Of a DNA stretch of 64,000 nt, positions 16,680 to 25,036 are shown in pieces. Each line of letters begins with the position of its first letter. The stretch's first letter is position 1. The position numbers and the translations under genes were made by a program. The DNA lies in NCBI RefSeq assembly GCF_028736215.1, contig NZ_CP117883.1, positions 1,798,001 through 1,862,000 on the forward strand, given 5' to 3'. The notes under the pieces were generated by a model. The model saw nothing but the letters and a program-made list of their open reading frames with translations. It ran no database searches and was not told where the DNA came from. This DNA comes from Mucilaginibacter sp. KACC 22773. GTDB lineage: Bacteria > Bacteroidota > Bacteroidia > Sphingobacteriales > Sphingobacteriaceae.

Positions 16680-17394
16680 ATGACTTTGCAATGTGTTTTA
16701 AAAAAAGCTGCTATCCTTTTGGTCTTTATGCTCATGTAGCTTAAAGGGTTTTTCGCAAACTGATAGTCTTCGTTTTTATGCCGGTCAGTTAGATTCAATT
16801 TATAGTAAATGGGTTAACTCGCCCGATAGCACGCTTAAAAAAGATTCGGTTATAACGGCCTTTTTACACGTAAACCCTACATCTAAGATAAAAGCTGCAG
16901 GCACGCTTCAAGGCTTTGCCCTTACATATAATACCCCCGAAATAAACTGGTATGATTTGGCAACGGTAATAGATAAAGATTCTGTTGGTTATTTAATTAA
17001 GGTGCGCATCCCCCGAAAAATTTATGATCAGCATAAGATGCTCACTTGCTGGGCTGTTTGGTGGGGGCGCGAGACGCAGGTTGTTAAATATGGCGGTATT
17101 AATATGCGGATAAAACTAACGCTGCAATCCCAACCGCAAAAAGCCAGCGTATATTTAATACCGCACAGAATTTGGAAGAGCAAATTTGAAAACACCACGT
17201 GGCAAGATCATATCGGTTTGTTGAGTGATTACATGGTGGATAGCGATCAAACAAATACAGCTGTAACCATTGATGAAACTGTTTATACAGTGGTATTTAA
17301 GCTGGGCAATAAATTCCTTACCCGTACGCACTATACCAGGCCGATGGATATTGAACCAACTCAAAAAGTCACTGTAGATTTTCAAAATGAATAA
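16680..17394 (+). pseudogene. Exported protein gene with apparent frameshift in signal peptide
   Basis: ATG at 16680 opens a signal peptide (MTLQCVLKKAAILLVFMLM) that hits TAG at 16737. One base off, the frame continues LKGFSQTDSLRFYAGQLDSI and runs without a stop to 17394. SLKGFSQ|TDS is just what should follow the hydrophobic core. A single extra base is the simplest cause; the A7 run at 16700-16706 is another place it could have happened. The mature part (about 215 residues) is beta-rich. Alternatives are a sequencing error, or a TTG start at 16957 (145 residues), which would lack export. It overlaps the next gene by 8 bases. Confidence 0.6.
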
Positions 17395-17938
17395 ATGGAA
17401 AACTATTTTAAAAGCCGGTTCGGGAGTGTTTGCAACCATTCCGGGTTTGGGGGTGCTTTTAAGCAATATAGGGGTACCGCCCGATAGTTCAAAATACCTG
17501 TTTTGTGGCATTATAGAATCCTTTGGCGTATTTACGCTTTTAATATTGAGGTTCAACTCCGGCTATTTCAAATCCCTTTCTGTAAAAACTATCAATCTTT
17601 TAGCTATCGTTTCGATAGTAACATTTGGGCTTACATTGTTTTTTTACCTGTTCCTTTTTAACCAGTATGTTGTGGGGTATAAGGATTCGAAGCCCGTGTT
17701 TTTCCCGGTATGGCCCCAGGGCGAACTTAGGCAGGGGCTGCAGGAAACAGGCAGTAAAGCCAACTTAATAAGGGAGTGGGGCCGTGACGATGTACGCACG
17801 GTTATCCAGTCGTCGTCATCGGCCATGTTAAACTATAGCATGCTGCTGTTTTTACTAATATACCAACTGATTTTCGTATCGCTTACCTTTGCATTTGGGA
17901 TACTTTCGATAAGGGTTAGCGAGATTGATAAAGGATAG
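17387..17938 (+). CDS. Four-TM protein, unknown function
   Basis: A 183-residue membrane protein with helices at about 12-28, 37-54, 70-92 and 150-172. A loop of about 55 residues between helices 3 and 4 (VVGYKDSKPVFFPVWPQGEL...) lies on one face. It overlaps the exported-protein gene by 8 bases, so expression is coupled. No family is recognised. The operon mirrors the left arm: an exported beta-rich protein beside a membrane protein. Confidence 0.65.
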   Translation: MNKWKTILKAGSGVFATIPGLGVLLSNIGVPPDSSKYLFCGIIESFGVFTLLILRFNSGYFKSLSVKTINLLAIVSIVTFGLTLFFYLFLFNQYVVGYKDSKPVFFPVWPQGELRQGLQETGSKANLIREWGRDDVRTVIQSSSSAMLNYSMLLFLLIYQLIFVSLTFAFGILSIRVSEIDKG

Positions 17939-17985
17939 TGTTGGCGAACTTTTCTGGAATGAGGCAGTTTTAGCGTTAAAGTGTA

Positions 17986-18083
17986 CTGTACCGGTACAAG
18001 GTGACACACCCTGATACGGGATGACACGCCCTGGTACGGGGTGGTACGCCCTGGTACACCCTGGTACGGGGTGGTACACCACT
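17986..18083. repeat. GGTAC-rich imperfect tandem repeat
   Basis: Repeats of the type CCCTGGTACGGGGTGGTACG, about 20 bases each, fill the space after the four-TM gene, beginning with the perfect 12-base palindrome TGTACCGGTACA. Several variants (GGTGACACACC, GATGACACGCC) show decay. There is no ORF; antisense reading frames here are artefacts of the repeat. It could fold into multiple hairpins. Confidence 0.6.
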
Positions 18084-18236
18084 GGCGGTTAATATTTTTA
18101 ACCGAAACGGGGTTTTTGAGCCAGGAAATCGGTCTTATGCTTTACCAGTAATCCGCGCCGTTGTTTGAGGGGGGACGGAACCTGCTTCTGATAAAACATG
18201 TTACGTTTTAATTTGAATAATGCTTATCTTTATAGT

Positions 18237-18455
18237 ATGACTACGATTACAATACAGGTTCCTGATGCGCTGGAAAAAGCGCATGATGAAACCGTGCGTT
18301 TGATTGCAGCCAAATTGTACGAGGCTGGCAAACTATCATTAAGCCAGGCTGCCGAAATGTGCGGAATGAAAAAATGGGATTTTGCTGAAATCCTGATCAA
18401 TTTTGGCGTAAACTACCTTGACCCAAGTGTTGAGGCCGACCTGGATCATGCCTGA
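18237..18455 (+). CDS. UPF0175 family antitoxin-like protein
   Basis: A 72-residue protein. TTITIQVPDALEKAHDETVRLIAAKLYEAGKLSLSQAAEMCGMKKWDFAEILINFGV fits the UPF0175 group, which usually pairs with a downstream DUF3368 (PIN-like) toxin. I chose the ATG at 18237, where the family N-terminus starts; a 13-residue extension to 18198 is possible. The expected toxin is reduced to a stub overlapping by 8 bases (18448). Confidence 0.75.
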   Translation: MTTITIQVPDALEKAHDETVRLIAAKLYEAGKLSLSQAAEMCGMKKWDFAEILINFGVNYLDPSVEADLDHA

Positions 18456-18630
18456 AAATACTATTGTTATTACCGATATCAGCTCTTTATATCACAAGTC
18501 AGCCACCCACATCCAAACGCACAAGACTTGCGCTAAAATGTCCCATATCACAAGTCAGCCGCCCACTCCAAACGCACAAGACGCTAAAATGGAAAAAGCC
18601 AGCGGAAGTATTCAATTTTCATTCTGTTAA
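18448..18630 (+). pseudogene. Truncated DUF3368/PIN-type toxin remnant
   Basis: ATG at 18448 overlaps the antitoxin stop. The first 14 residues, MPENTIVITDISSL, match the start of DUF3368 toxins (TIVISDTSxL, with the first catalytic Asp), then the reading enters tandem repeat DNA at 18489 and loses all similarity. A PIN domain needs about 150 residues, so the toxin cannot work. The truncation at the repeat suggests insertion or deletion there. Confidence 0.55.
18489..18591. repeat. Tandem duplication of about 50 bp at toxin junction
   Basis: ATATCACAAGTCAGCC begins copy 1 at 18489 and copy 2 at 18545. Both continue CCCAC..TCCAAACGCACAAGAC..GCTAAAATG. Copy 1 is 52 bases, copy 2 is 47, with small internal deletions. 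Confidence 0.7.
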
Positions 18631-18748
18631 TTCTTTAATTCTGAAAATTCTGATTCAGACAAAAGCGTTAGGGATTGGCGCGGATACCGGCCAATGAGCG
18701 TAATGCCTGCAGGCGTATGAGCAGAAAGCCCGGCCCGCAGGGAACGCC
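18620..18748. repeat. Composite dispersed repeat (minus orientation)
   Basis: From 18664 to 18748 the bases are, in reverse complement, closely similar to 24775-24858 (GGCGTT..CCTGCGG, TGCTCATAC, CATTGGCCGGTATCCGCG). The flanking 18620-18662 (AATTCTGATTCAGACAAA) matches the end of the second repeat type next to it at 24861. The remaining 18456-19030 holds no gene; the rest is unremarkable AT-rich spacer. Confidence 0.65.
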
Positions 18749-19030
18749 ATTGTTAAAGTCAAAATTCAAAAGTTAAAAGTCAAAAATGATTTGCAGGGTG
18801 TAGAAACGGTTTCTTGGCAGTGCGCCGTTCCCGCAATGTTATTAAGGTTCCGTACCTCTGGCACGGAGCTTCATTTTTGCTTTTTTGCTACAAAGCTATT
18901 CCCCCGCTGGGGGAGAAGTTAGCGTCCTCATTCCAGGCCTATTGATTACTTCATATCACCCATTAATTTTTTACCAATTACTAAAACAATTCCTTTTGTA
19001 TCAGTTTATTTGTAAATAAACCAACCACAA

Positions 19031-20308
19031 TTGAACATAGGGATTTTTACTTACGGAACACGGGGCGATATACAGCCCTATATTGCTTTGGCTTTAGGGC
19101 TTATCAACAAAAGGCACCGGGTAATTATTGCGGCGCCAGGAAATTTTAAGGAATTGGTGGAGGGCTATGGCCTTGCCTTTCATCCGCTGTATGGAAATGC
19201 CGAGGAAATGATGAATTCGCCGGAGGGGCAAAGTGTACTAAAAACAGAGAATGCGATTAAGCTGATGAAGTACTTTTTTAAAGCGCTTCATGAAATAAGG
19301 GGGCCTTTACGCAAAAGCTGTATAGAAGGAATTAACCAGGTAGATTTTATTATAGCCAATGCAGCAACGCTGCCCATTACCAGCGCGATTGCAGAAAAAC
19401 AACATAAAAAAATTGCGCTGACCTATTTTATGCCGCCGGTTGTACCTACAGCTGAATTCCCCTTGGGCGATTTTGATTTCCTGAATTTTCCCTGGTATAA
19501 TAAACTTACCTATAAGCTGGCGCACCTGTTTTTCTGGAAGTTTGTAAAGAAAGAGACCAACGAATTCAGACAAGAATTAGGCCTGCCCATTTTAAAAGTA
19601 AACCTTATAGACTATATTGGCAAGCAACAGCCACTCGACTTATATTGCTTAAGCCCCAGCCTGATTCCGCAACCTAAAGATTGGGATGATAACCATAAAA
19701 TAACCGGTTTTTTAACTGTTCCTGAAGAAAAAATACCAGGCCAGTTTAGGGACGAAACCCCGGCCACATTAAATGATTGGTTACAGCAAGGTGATAAACC
19801 CATATACATTGGCTTTGGCAGTAACGGTGTTGGCAATACCGAAAAGTTTATAAACATTTTAAACACCATTTTAAATAAAACCAATGAGCGGGTTTTGTTT
19901 TGTACAGGCTGGTCGCTTTTTGAAAACTTGCCGGTGCATAAAAACCTGTTTGTAGCAAAATATGTAAACCACGGGGCTGTATTACCAAAATGCAAAGCTG
20001 GGGTGTTTCACGGCGGCGCGGGTACGCTGGCAGCTATGCTGCGTAGCAATTTGCCGGTAATTATTATTTCGTTTTACACCGACCAGCCAACCTGGGGCAA
20101 AATAGCCGAACGGATGAAATTCGGGGTGCATATCCCGGTTAAAAAACTCGATGCCGATAAGCTGATTTCGGCGCTATCAAAAATTCAAATCAATGAAGTA
20201 AGGAACAATGCGGCAGCTATTGGCGGGCAAATAAGGAATGAAAAAGGACTTGAAAATGCGGTGAACGAAATTGAAAAGTACTTTAATGAAGCAGTTACCG
20301 GAAATTAA
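19031..20308 (+). CDS. Glycosyltransferase, UDP-glucosyltransferase-like (GT1/MGT type)
   Basis: A 425-residue GT-B fold enzyme. The N-terminus NIGIFTYGTRGDIQPYIALALGL is the sterol/macrolide glycosyltransferase signature, and HGGAGTLAAM (about 335) with the following DQPTWGK forms the donor-sugar site. The enzyme should move a sugar from a UDP-sugar to a lipophilic acceptor; the acceptor is unknown. Start is TTG at 19031, supported because the family motif begins there and no nearby ATG exists. Single gene, convergent with GH5. Confidence 0.85.
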   Translation: MNIGIFTYGTRGDIQPYIALALGLINKRHRVIIAAPGNFKELVEGYGLAFHPLYGNAEEMMNSPEGQSVLKTENAIKLMKYFFKALHEIRGPLRKSCIEGINQVDFIIANAATLPITSAIAEKQHKKIALTYFMPPVVPTAEFPLGDFDFLNFPWYNKLTYKLAHLFFWKFVKKETNEFRQELGLPILKVNLIDYIGKQQPLDLYCLSPSLIPQPKDWDDNHKITGFLTVPEEKIPGQFRDETPATLNDWLQQGDKPIYIGFGSNGVGNTEKFINILNTILNKTNERVLFCTGWSLFENLPVHKNLFVAKYVNHGAVLPKCKAGVFHGGAGTLAAMLRSNLPVIIISFYTDQPTWGKIAERMKFGVHIPVKKLDADKLISALSKIQINEVRNNAAAIGGQIRNEKGLENAVNEIEKYFNEAVTGN

Positions 20309-20383
20309 GCCCAATCTACATAGTTTTATACATGGCAGACGGCTTTAGAGTTTCTTTTCAAGTAGGTATTGAAGAGCCCGAAA

Positions 20384-20416
20384 TAAAAAACCGCCTCATA
20401 ATTGCATATGAGGCGG
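20384..20416 (-). terminator. Terminator of GH5 gene (minus strand)
   Basis: CCGCCTCATA and TATGAGGCGG form a 10-bp perfect stem around a 6-base loop (20391-20416). On the minus strand the stem is followed by six T. It may also slow transcription from the converging glycosyltransferase gene. Confidence 0.8.
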
Positions 20417-20479
20417 CCTTATTGGTTGTCTTGCTAACGATATTCTTGAATATATATTAAAGGTAAATTGTAAAAACGG

Positions 20480-21523
20480 TTAGTTTAGTCCCCAACCGTA
20501 ACGAACGCGGAAGACGCCGGAAGAATTGACAGTGGTGAGGGTGATGTTGTTGCCGCTTCCGCCTCTTGTTTGGATGCTGTAACTATCATTGTCTCTCAGG
20601 CCAGGCCAGTAAACGCTGGCAATACCATTGTTCCGGAATACATTACTCGATCCTACGATGTAAGCAATCTCATTGTCGGATTGTGAACCATTCTGGTAAT
20701 CTTTACCACTGTTCATTGTTGCCCCAAATTCGGTAACTACAGTCCTTGAACCATAACTGCCATATCTGTTTTGCCAGTCGGTTTGCCATCCAGCGGTAGA
20801 GTGTGTTGACCAATAAGCATAGTTATGCAATGAAAGCAGGCAGCTGGTAAAGCGGCTGTCGGCGCCAACCCCGGTTACGTTGTCTGAATAGCCAGTACCG
20901 CTTAGCAACACCCTGCCTTTTGCAACGCTGGGATAATTAGCCAGCCACTGCGCATAGATGGTTGTTAAACTGGATAAACTGTAGCCGTGCGGTTCATTAA
21001 ACACCTCGAAATAAACGTTACTGTTGCTGCCATATTTATTAACTACAGTTTGCCACATGGCCCAAAAATTGGTCATGTTATCTATCAATCCGTCGTTGGC
21101 CGATGCGCTATCCCAGCAACATATAATTACTTTCATTCCTTTGTTAAGGGCTGCATCTATGGCACCGGTATAAGCGCTCCACCACGACTGGGATACACTG
21201 GGATAATTAATAGGTAACCTTACTGTATTGACGCCCGGCATGTTGGTTTGAAAGCCCGATAATATTGAATTGGCTTTTGCATTAACCGTGCTGTAACTGT
21301 CGGAAGCGGTTAAACCGGATGGGATAACCCAGCCATCCACAAAGTTATCGCGGCCATCGGCCCAGTTTACACCGGCTATGGAGGCAGCTCCAACCGCCAT
21401 TGTGGTTGCCGAACTTGTTGGTTTGGCATTTGCCAATGAGTTCGCTGGTGTCAGGTCGGCAGTGTTTTTTGTACAACTACAAAAAACAGAAATGGAACAT
21501 AAGAAAATTAAGGTTTTTTTCAT
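20480..21523 (-). CDS. Glycoside hydrolase family 5 lipoprotein (cellulase-like)
   Basis: A 347-residue (beta/alpha)8 hydrolase. The acid/base glutamate is in VYFEVFNEPHG (Glu177), the nucleophile in TVVTEFGA (Glu265), both classic for GH5. A lipobox (SVFCSC) directs it to a membrane, likely the surface. I chose the ATG at 21523, where the lipoprotein signal KKTLIFLCSISVFCSC begins; upstream ATGs give 33 non-signal residues. Probable substrates are beta-glucans or mannans; the subfamily is not assigned. It stands alone, with no SusC/SusD. Confidence 0.85.
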   Translation of the reverse strand: MKKTLIFLCSISVFCSCTKNTADLTPANSLANAKPTSSATTMAVGAASIAGVNWADGRDNFVDGWVIPSGLTASDSYSTVNAKANSILSGFQTNMPGVNTVRLPINYPSVSQSWWSAYTGAIDAALNKGMKVIICCWDSASANDGLIDNMTNFWAMWQTVVNKYGSNSNVYFEVFNEPHGYSLSSLTTIYAQWLANYPSVAKGRVLLSGTGYSDNVTGVGADSRFTSCLLSLHNYAYWSTHSTAGWQTDWQNRYGSYGSRTVVTEFGATMNSGKDYQNGSQSDNEIAYIVGSSNVFRNNGIASVYWPGLRDNDSYSIQTRGGSGNNITLTTVNSSGVFRVRYGWGLN

Positions 21524-22050
21524 TTGGTTTTTTTGGTTTATAATTGGTTGGTTAGCAAGCATATTTGGCATATATCCCGTAAAGCCGTCAAAGCATAGGC
21601 TACGGAATTGGTTAGTACGCAATAGTTGATAATCAGAACCAGGAAGTTTTGGTTGGTTTATAATGTGAGGCTAAGGTAGATGGCAATGTGCAATATAATG
21701 ACTGGCTTAATCAGCATTGTAAGGGGGTAAACTCAGCATTTGCGTGTTTTTTTCTGTCCCTCAGCTTTCTAACTGCAAATTCCATTTCCTGTGAGTTTCT
21801 TTTAAAGAGGGTATGTGTATACGCTTCTTTTATTAAACAACCAACGCTTTTTAGCAGCGGGTAGTTAGTATCAAGTATCAAGACGGGAGAAAAGTCCGGA
21901 AGTCCGATCGGTCAGTTGTCAGATGGCATTCCTCTTTCCCGACTTTCGGACTCCCGGACTTTCGGACTTTTTTCCATCTCAATACTACCTTTCGCCTTTC
22001 CGCTTTTTTTCCTAATTTTGCGCATCCTTTCAAAATAAAACAATATTACC
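21524..22050. other. Intergenic region with CCGGA/TCCGGA inverted repeats
   Basis: 527 bases without a gene. At about 21880-21975 the strings GGGAGAAAAGTCCGGAAGTCCGATCGG and CCCGACTTTCGGACTCCCGG..TTTCGGAC give repeated direct and inverted copies of a TTTCGGACT core; a related TTTCGG string is at 24711-24735. TAATTTTG (22013-22020) is a likely -7 box for purL. Nothing else is evident. Confidence 0.5.
22013..22020 (+). promoter_or_regulatory. Putative -7 box of purL
   Basis: TAATTTTG fits TAnnTTTG, 31 bases before the TTG start at 22051. A clear TTTG -33 box is absent. Confidence 0.4.
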
Positions 22051-24273
22051 TTGGAGCACCAGGAATTAACCACCGTTGAAACCGCCAAAGATTTAGGCTT
22101 ACTACCCGAAGAATTTGAACGTATTAAAGAGATATTAGGGCGCGTGCCCAACTTTACCGAACTATCCATCTTTGCGGTAATGTGGAGCGAACACTGCTCG
22201 TACAAAAACTCCATCACCTGGCTAAAAACCCTGCCTAAAGACAGCGACCGTATGCTGGCCAAAGCAGGTGAAGAAAACGCCGGCCTGGTTGACCTTGGCG
22301 ATGGCATTGGCTGCGCTTTCAAAATAGAATCACATAACCACCCGTCGGCGCTTGAACCTTACCAGGGTGCTGCAACCGGCGTGGGCGGTATTAACCGCGA
22401 TATATTTACCATGGGTGCAAGGCCCATTGCCCAGCTAAATTCCCTGCGCTTTGGCGACCTTAAGCTGGAGAAAACCCAGTGGCTGGTTAAGGGTGTGGTA
22501 AAAGGCATCAGCCATTACGGAAACGCCTTTGGCATCCCTACCGTTGGCGGCGAATTGTTTTTTGACGATTGCTACAACGTTAACCCGTTGGTAAACGCCA
22601 TGTCGGCAGGTATTGTTAAGGCGGGCGAAACCGTTTCGGCAACATCATACGGCGTGGGTAACCCTGTTTATATTGTAGGTTCGGCCACAGGTAAAGATGG
22701 TATCCATGGCGCGGCCTTCGCGTCGAAGGATATCAGCAAAGATTCGGTGAACGATTTGCCTGCCGTACAGGTAGGCGATCCTTTCCAGGAAAAACTGTTG
22801 TTAGAGGCTACCTTAGAAGTTATTAAAACCGGCGCCGTGGTTGGTATGCAGGATATGGGCGCTGCCGGTATCATTTGCTCCAACTCCGAAATGAGTGCCA
22901 AAGGCGAGCATGGTATGCGTATCGACCTGGATTTGGTACCTACCCGCCAGCCAAACATGAAGCCTTACGAAATCCTGCTTTCTGAATCACAGGAGCGCAT
23001 GCTGATTGTGGTACATAAAGGCCGTGAAAAAGAGGTGGAAGCCGTATTTGATAAATGGGACCTTAACTGCGCCATCATAGGCGAGGTTACCGATACCCAG
23101 CGTTTAGAGTACTACATGCACGGCGAAAAAGTAGCCGATGTACCTGCCGATGACCTGGTTTTAGGCGGCGGCGCCCCTGTTTACGAACGCGAATACCGCG
23201 AGCCCGCTTATTTTGCCGAAAACAAGAAATTTAATATTGATGATGTTGCCGAGCCCGCCAATTTGGTTGAGGTTGCCGAGCATCTTTCTGCACACCCTAA
23301 CCTGGCATCAAAACGTTGGGTAACCGACCAGTACGATAGCATGGTAGGTGTACAAACCATGACAGCCAACCTGGCCTGCGATGCAGCCGTTGTAGCCGTT
23401 AAGGATACCAACAAGGCCATTGTATTAACAACAGACTGTAATTCGCGCTACGTATACGCCGACCCTTACACGGGTACAGCGATAGCCGTTGCCGAAGCCG
23501 CACGTAACATTACCTGCGCCGGTGGCGAGCCTGTTGCTATTACCAACTGCTTAAACTTTGGTAACCCTTATAATCCCGAAGTATACTGGCAGTTTGTAAG
23601 CGCCATTAAAGGTATGGGCGATGCCTGCCGCAAGTTTGAAACCCCTGTTACCGGTGGTAACGTAAGTTTCTACAATCAATCTGCCGATGGCGGTTCGGTA
23701 TTCCCAACACCAACTATTGGTATGCTGGGCGTAATGGAAGATACCGAAAATATCATGACCGCCGATTTTAAACAACCAGGCGACCTGATTTACCTGATAG
23801 GCGAATCGGTAAATGATATCGCTTCATCGCAATACCTGGCCTCATGGCATAAAATTACCGCATGCCCGGCCCCGTATTTCGATATCGAAAAAGAGTATGC
23901 TACGCAGCAAACCATTAAAGAACTCATTAAACACCGCGTGCTTGAAAGCTGCCATGATGTGGCCGATGGTGGTTTATATACTTGCTTGTTAGAGTCCGCC
24001 ATGCCAAACGGCCTGGGCTTTGATATCGAAACGGATGCGGCTATCCGTAAAGATGCTTTCCTTTTTGGCGAGGCGCAAGGCAGGATAGTGGTAACCGTAG
24101 CACCAGAAGAGCAGGAACGTTTTGTAGAGTTTATGGCCACCAGCGAAACGGAGTTTAGCCTGCTGGGTACTGTAAATAACGGTTTCCTGAATGTAGATGG
24201 CGAACTATTTGGCCACGTTACCGATGTTAAAATGGTACACAGCAATGTGTTACATTCAATATTAGGCGAATAA
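22051..24273 (+). CDS. purL: Phosphoribosylformylglycinamidine synthase subunit PurL
   Basis: A 740-residue ATP-dependent enzyme of purine synthesis, converting FGAR to FGAM. It is the short form (about 740 residues), which needs separate PurQ and PurS, in contrast to the roughly 1300-residue fused form. Motifs: VMWSEHCSYKNS near the N-terminus, KIESHNHPSALEPYQGAATGVGGINRDI (ATP/metal site), and MQDMGAAGI. Start is TTG at 22051 (MEHQELTTVE); the stop shares one base with the next ATG, so VOC is translationally coupled. purQ/purS are not nearby. Confidence 0.95.
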   Translation: MEHQELTTVETAKDLGLLPEEFERIKEILGRVPNFTELSIFAVMWSEHCSYKNSITWLKTLPKDSDRMLAKAGEENAGLVDLGDGIGCAFKIESHNHPSALEPYQGAATGVGGINRDIFTMGARPIAQLNSLRFGDLKLEKTQWLVKGVVKGISHYGNAFGIPTVGGELFFDDCYNVNPLVNAMSAGIVKAGETVSATSYGVGNPVYIVGSATGKDGIHGAAFASKDISKDSVNDLPAVQVGDPFQEKLLLEATLEVIKTGAVVGMQDMGAAGIICSNSEMSAKGEHGMRIDLDLVPTRQPNMKPYEILLSESQERMLIVVHKGREKEVEAVFDKWDLNCAIIGEVTDTQRLEYYMHGEKVADVPADDLVLGGGAPVYEREYREPAYFAENKKFNIDDVAEPANLVEVAEHLSAHPNLASKRWVTDQYDSMVGVQTMTANLACDAAVVAVKDTNKAIVLTTDCNSRYVYADPYTGTAIAVAEAARNITCAGGEPVAITNCLNFGNPYNPEVYWQFVSAIKGMGDACRKFETPVTGGNVSFYNQSADGGSVFPTPTIGMLGVMEDTENIMTADFKQPGDLIYLIGESVNDIASSQYLASWHKITACPAPYFDIEKEYATQQTIKELIKHRVLESCHDVADGGLYTCLLESAMPNGLGFDIETDAAIRKDAFLFGEAQGRIVVTVAPEEQERFVEFMATSETEFSLLGTVNNGFLNVDGELFGHVTDVKMVHSNVLHSILGE

Positions 24274-24662
24274 TGCTGAAACTGAACCGGGTACACCACA
24301 TCGCCATTATTTGTAGCGACTACCAAAAGTCGAAACATTTTTACAGCGAGATACTTGGTTTAAAAATAGTGCGCGAGGTTTACCGCGAAGCACGGCAATC
24401 ATACAAGCTTGATCTGGAAGTGGGCGACCGCTACCAGATTGAGCTTTTTTCATTTCCACACCCAGCCCCACGTCCGTCGCATCCTGAAGCTGCCGGCCTG
24501 CGCCACTTAGCCTTTGAGGTGGATAACCTTGACGAGGCCGTATTACATCTGCAGGAATTGGGGGTAGAGGTAGAACCTATCCGGGTGGATGAACTTACCG
24601 GTAAATGCTTTACCTTCTTCGCAGACCCGGATGGCTTGCCATTGGAGTTGTATGAAGGATAG
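24273..24662 (+). CDS. VOC family protein (glyoxalase-like)
   Basis: A 129-residue vicinal-oxygen-chelate protein. The N-terminus VHHIAIICSDYQKSKHFYSEILGL and the C-terminal LRHLAFEVDNLDEAVLHL and DPDGLPLELYEG give the paired beta-alpha-beta-beta-beta modules; metal ligands are probably the two His and two Glu. It resembles the YaeR-type subgroup of VOC proteins, unlike true glyoxalase I. It overlaps purL by one base. The reaction is unknown. Confidence 0.85.
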   Translation: MLKLNRVHHIAIICSDYQKSKHFYSEILGLKIVREVYREARQSYKLDLEVGDRYQIELFSFPHPAPRPSHPEAAGLRHLAFEVDNLDEAVLHLQELGVEVEPIRVDELTGKCFTFFADPDGLPLELYEG

Positions 24663-24705
24663 TGGTAAGTAGTAAGTAGTAAGTAGTAAGTATCAAGTAT
24701 CAAGA
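24663..24705. repeat. TAAGTAG tandem repeat
   Basis: GTAAGTA and CAAGTAT units repeat about six times just after the VOC gene. A 7-bp direct repeat, in the same style as the array at 34576. Confidence 0.6.
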
Positions 24706-24774
24706 TTTGACATTCGGACAAAAGACTTTCGGGCTTAAAAACCAATGCAGCAGTCTTACTACTTGATACTAATG

Positions 24775-24982
24775 TGGGCGTTGCCTGCGGCCAGGCTCTA
24801 TGCTCATACTGCACAGGCCTTAGCCACATTGGCCGGTATCCGCGTCGATCCTTAATGCAATTGTCTGAACTCGGATTAAACAGATTTATCTGATTTTTGG
24901 GATTTTGATTTGCAGAAGGATCAATTGGTTTAAGAAAAAAATCCTGTAATTCCTTTAATCTGCTTAATCCGAGTTCAGACAA
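24775..24982. repeat. Composite dispersed repeat with 19-bp inverted ends
   Basis: The first part (24775-24858) is the same element as 18664-18748 in the other direction. The second part (24861-24982) is bounded by a perfect 19-bp inverted repeat, TTGTCTGAACTCGGATTAA (24861-24879) and its complement at 24964-24982. Similar ends appear at 54727-54816 and, partly, at 48606-48655 and 18620-18662. There is no ORF inside. The length and inverted ends resemble a non-autonomous mobile element, but no transposase shares the ends. Confidence 0.7.
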
Positions 24983-24999
24983 ATAACCATCGCTAATAA

Positions 25000-25032
25000 T
25001 TTGCGTAAATTTTCCGCATATTGATAACTTTG
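25000..25032 (+). promoter_or_regulatory. Promoter of NUDIX regulator, near-leaderless
   Basis: TTTG (25000-25003), 21-base spacer, TAACTTTG (25025-25032): an exact fit to the Bacteroidota consensus TTTG-N19-21-TAnnTTTG. The ATG at 25037 starts only 4 bases after the -7 box, so the transcript should begin at or inside the start codon. Confidence 0.7.
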
Positions 25033-25036
25033 CAAT

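Noticed and set aside
16957..17394. 145-residue gene starting at TTG 16957
   Set aside because: The open frame continues upstream to about 16702 with typical coding sequence (SQTDSLRFYAGQLDSI), so TTG 16957 would cut the protein in the middle.
23790..24338. 182-residue minus-strand frame at the end of purL
   Set aside because: Antisense shadow of a well-conserved gene.
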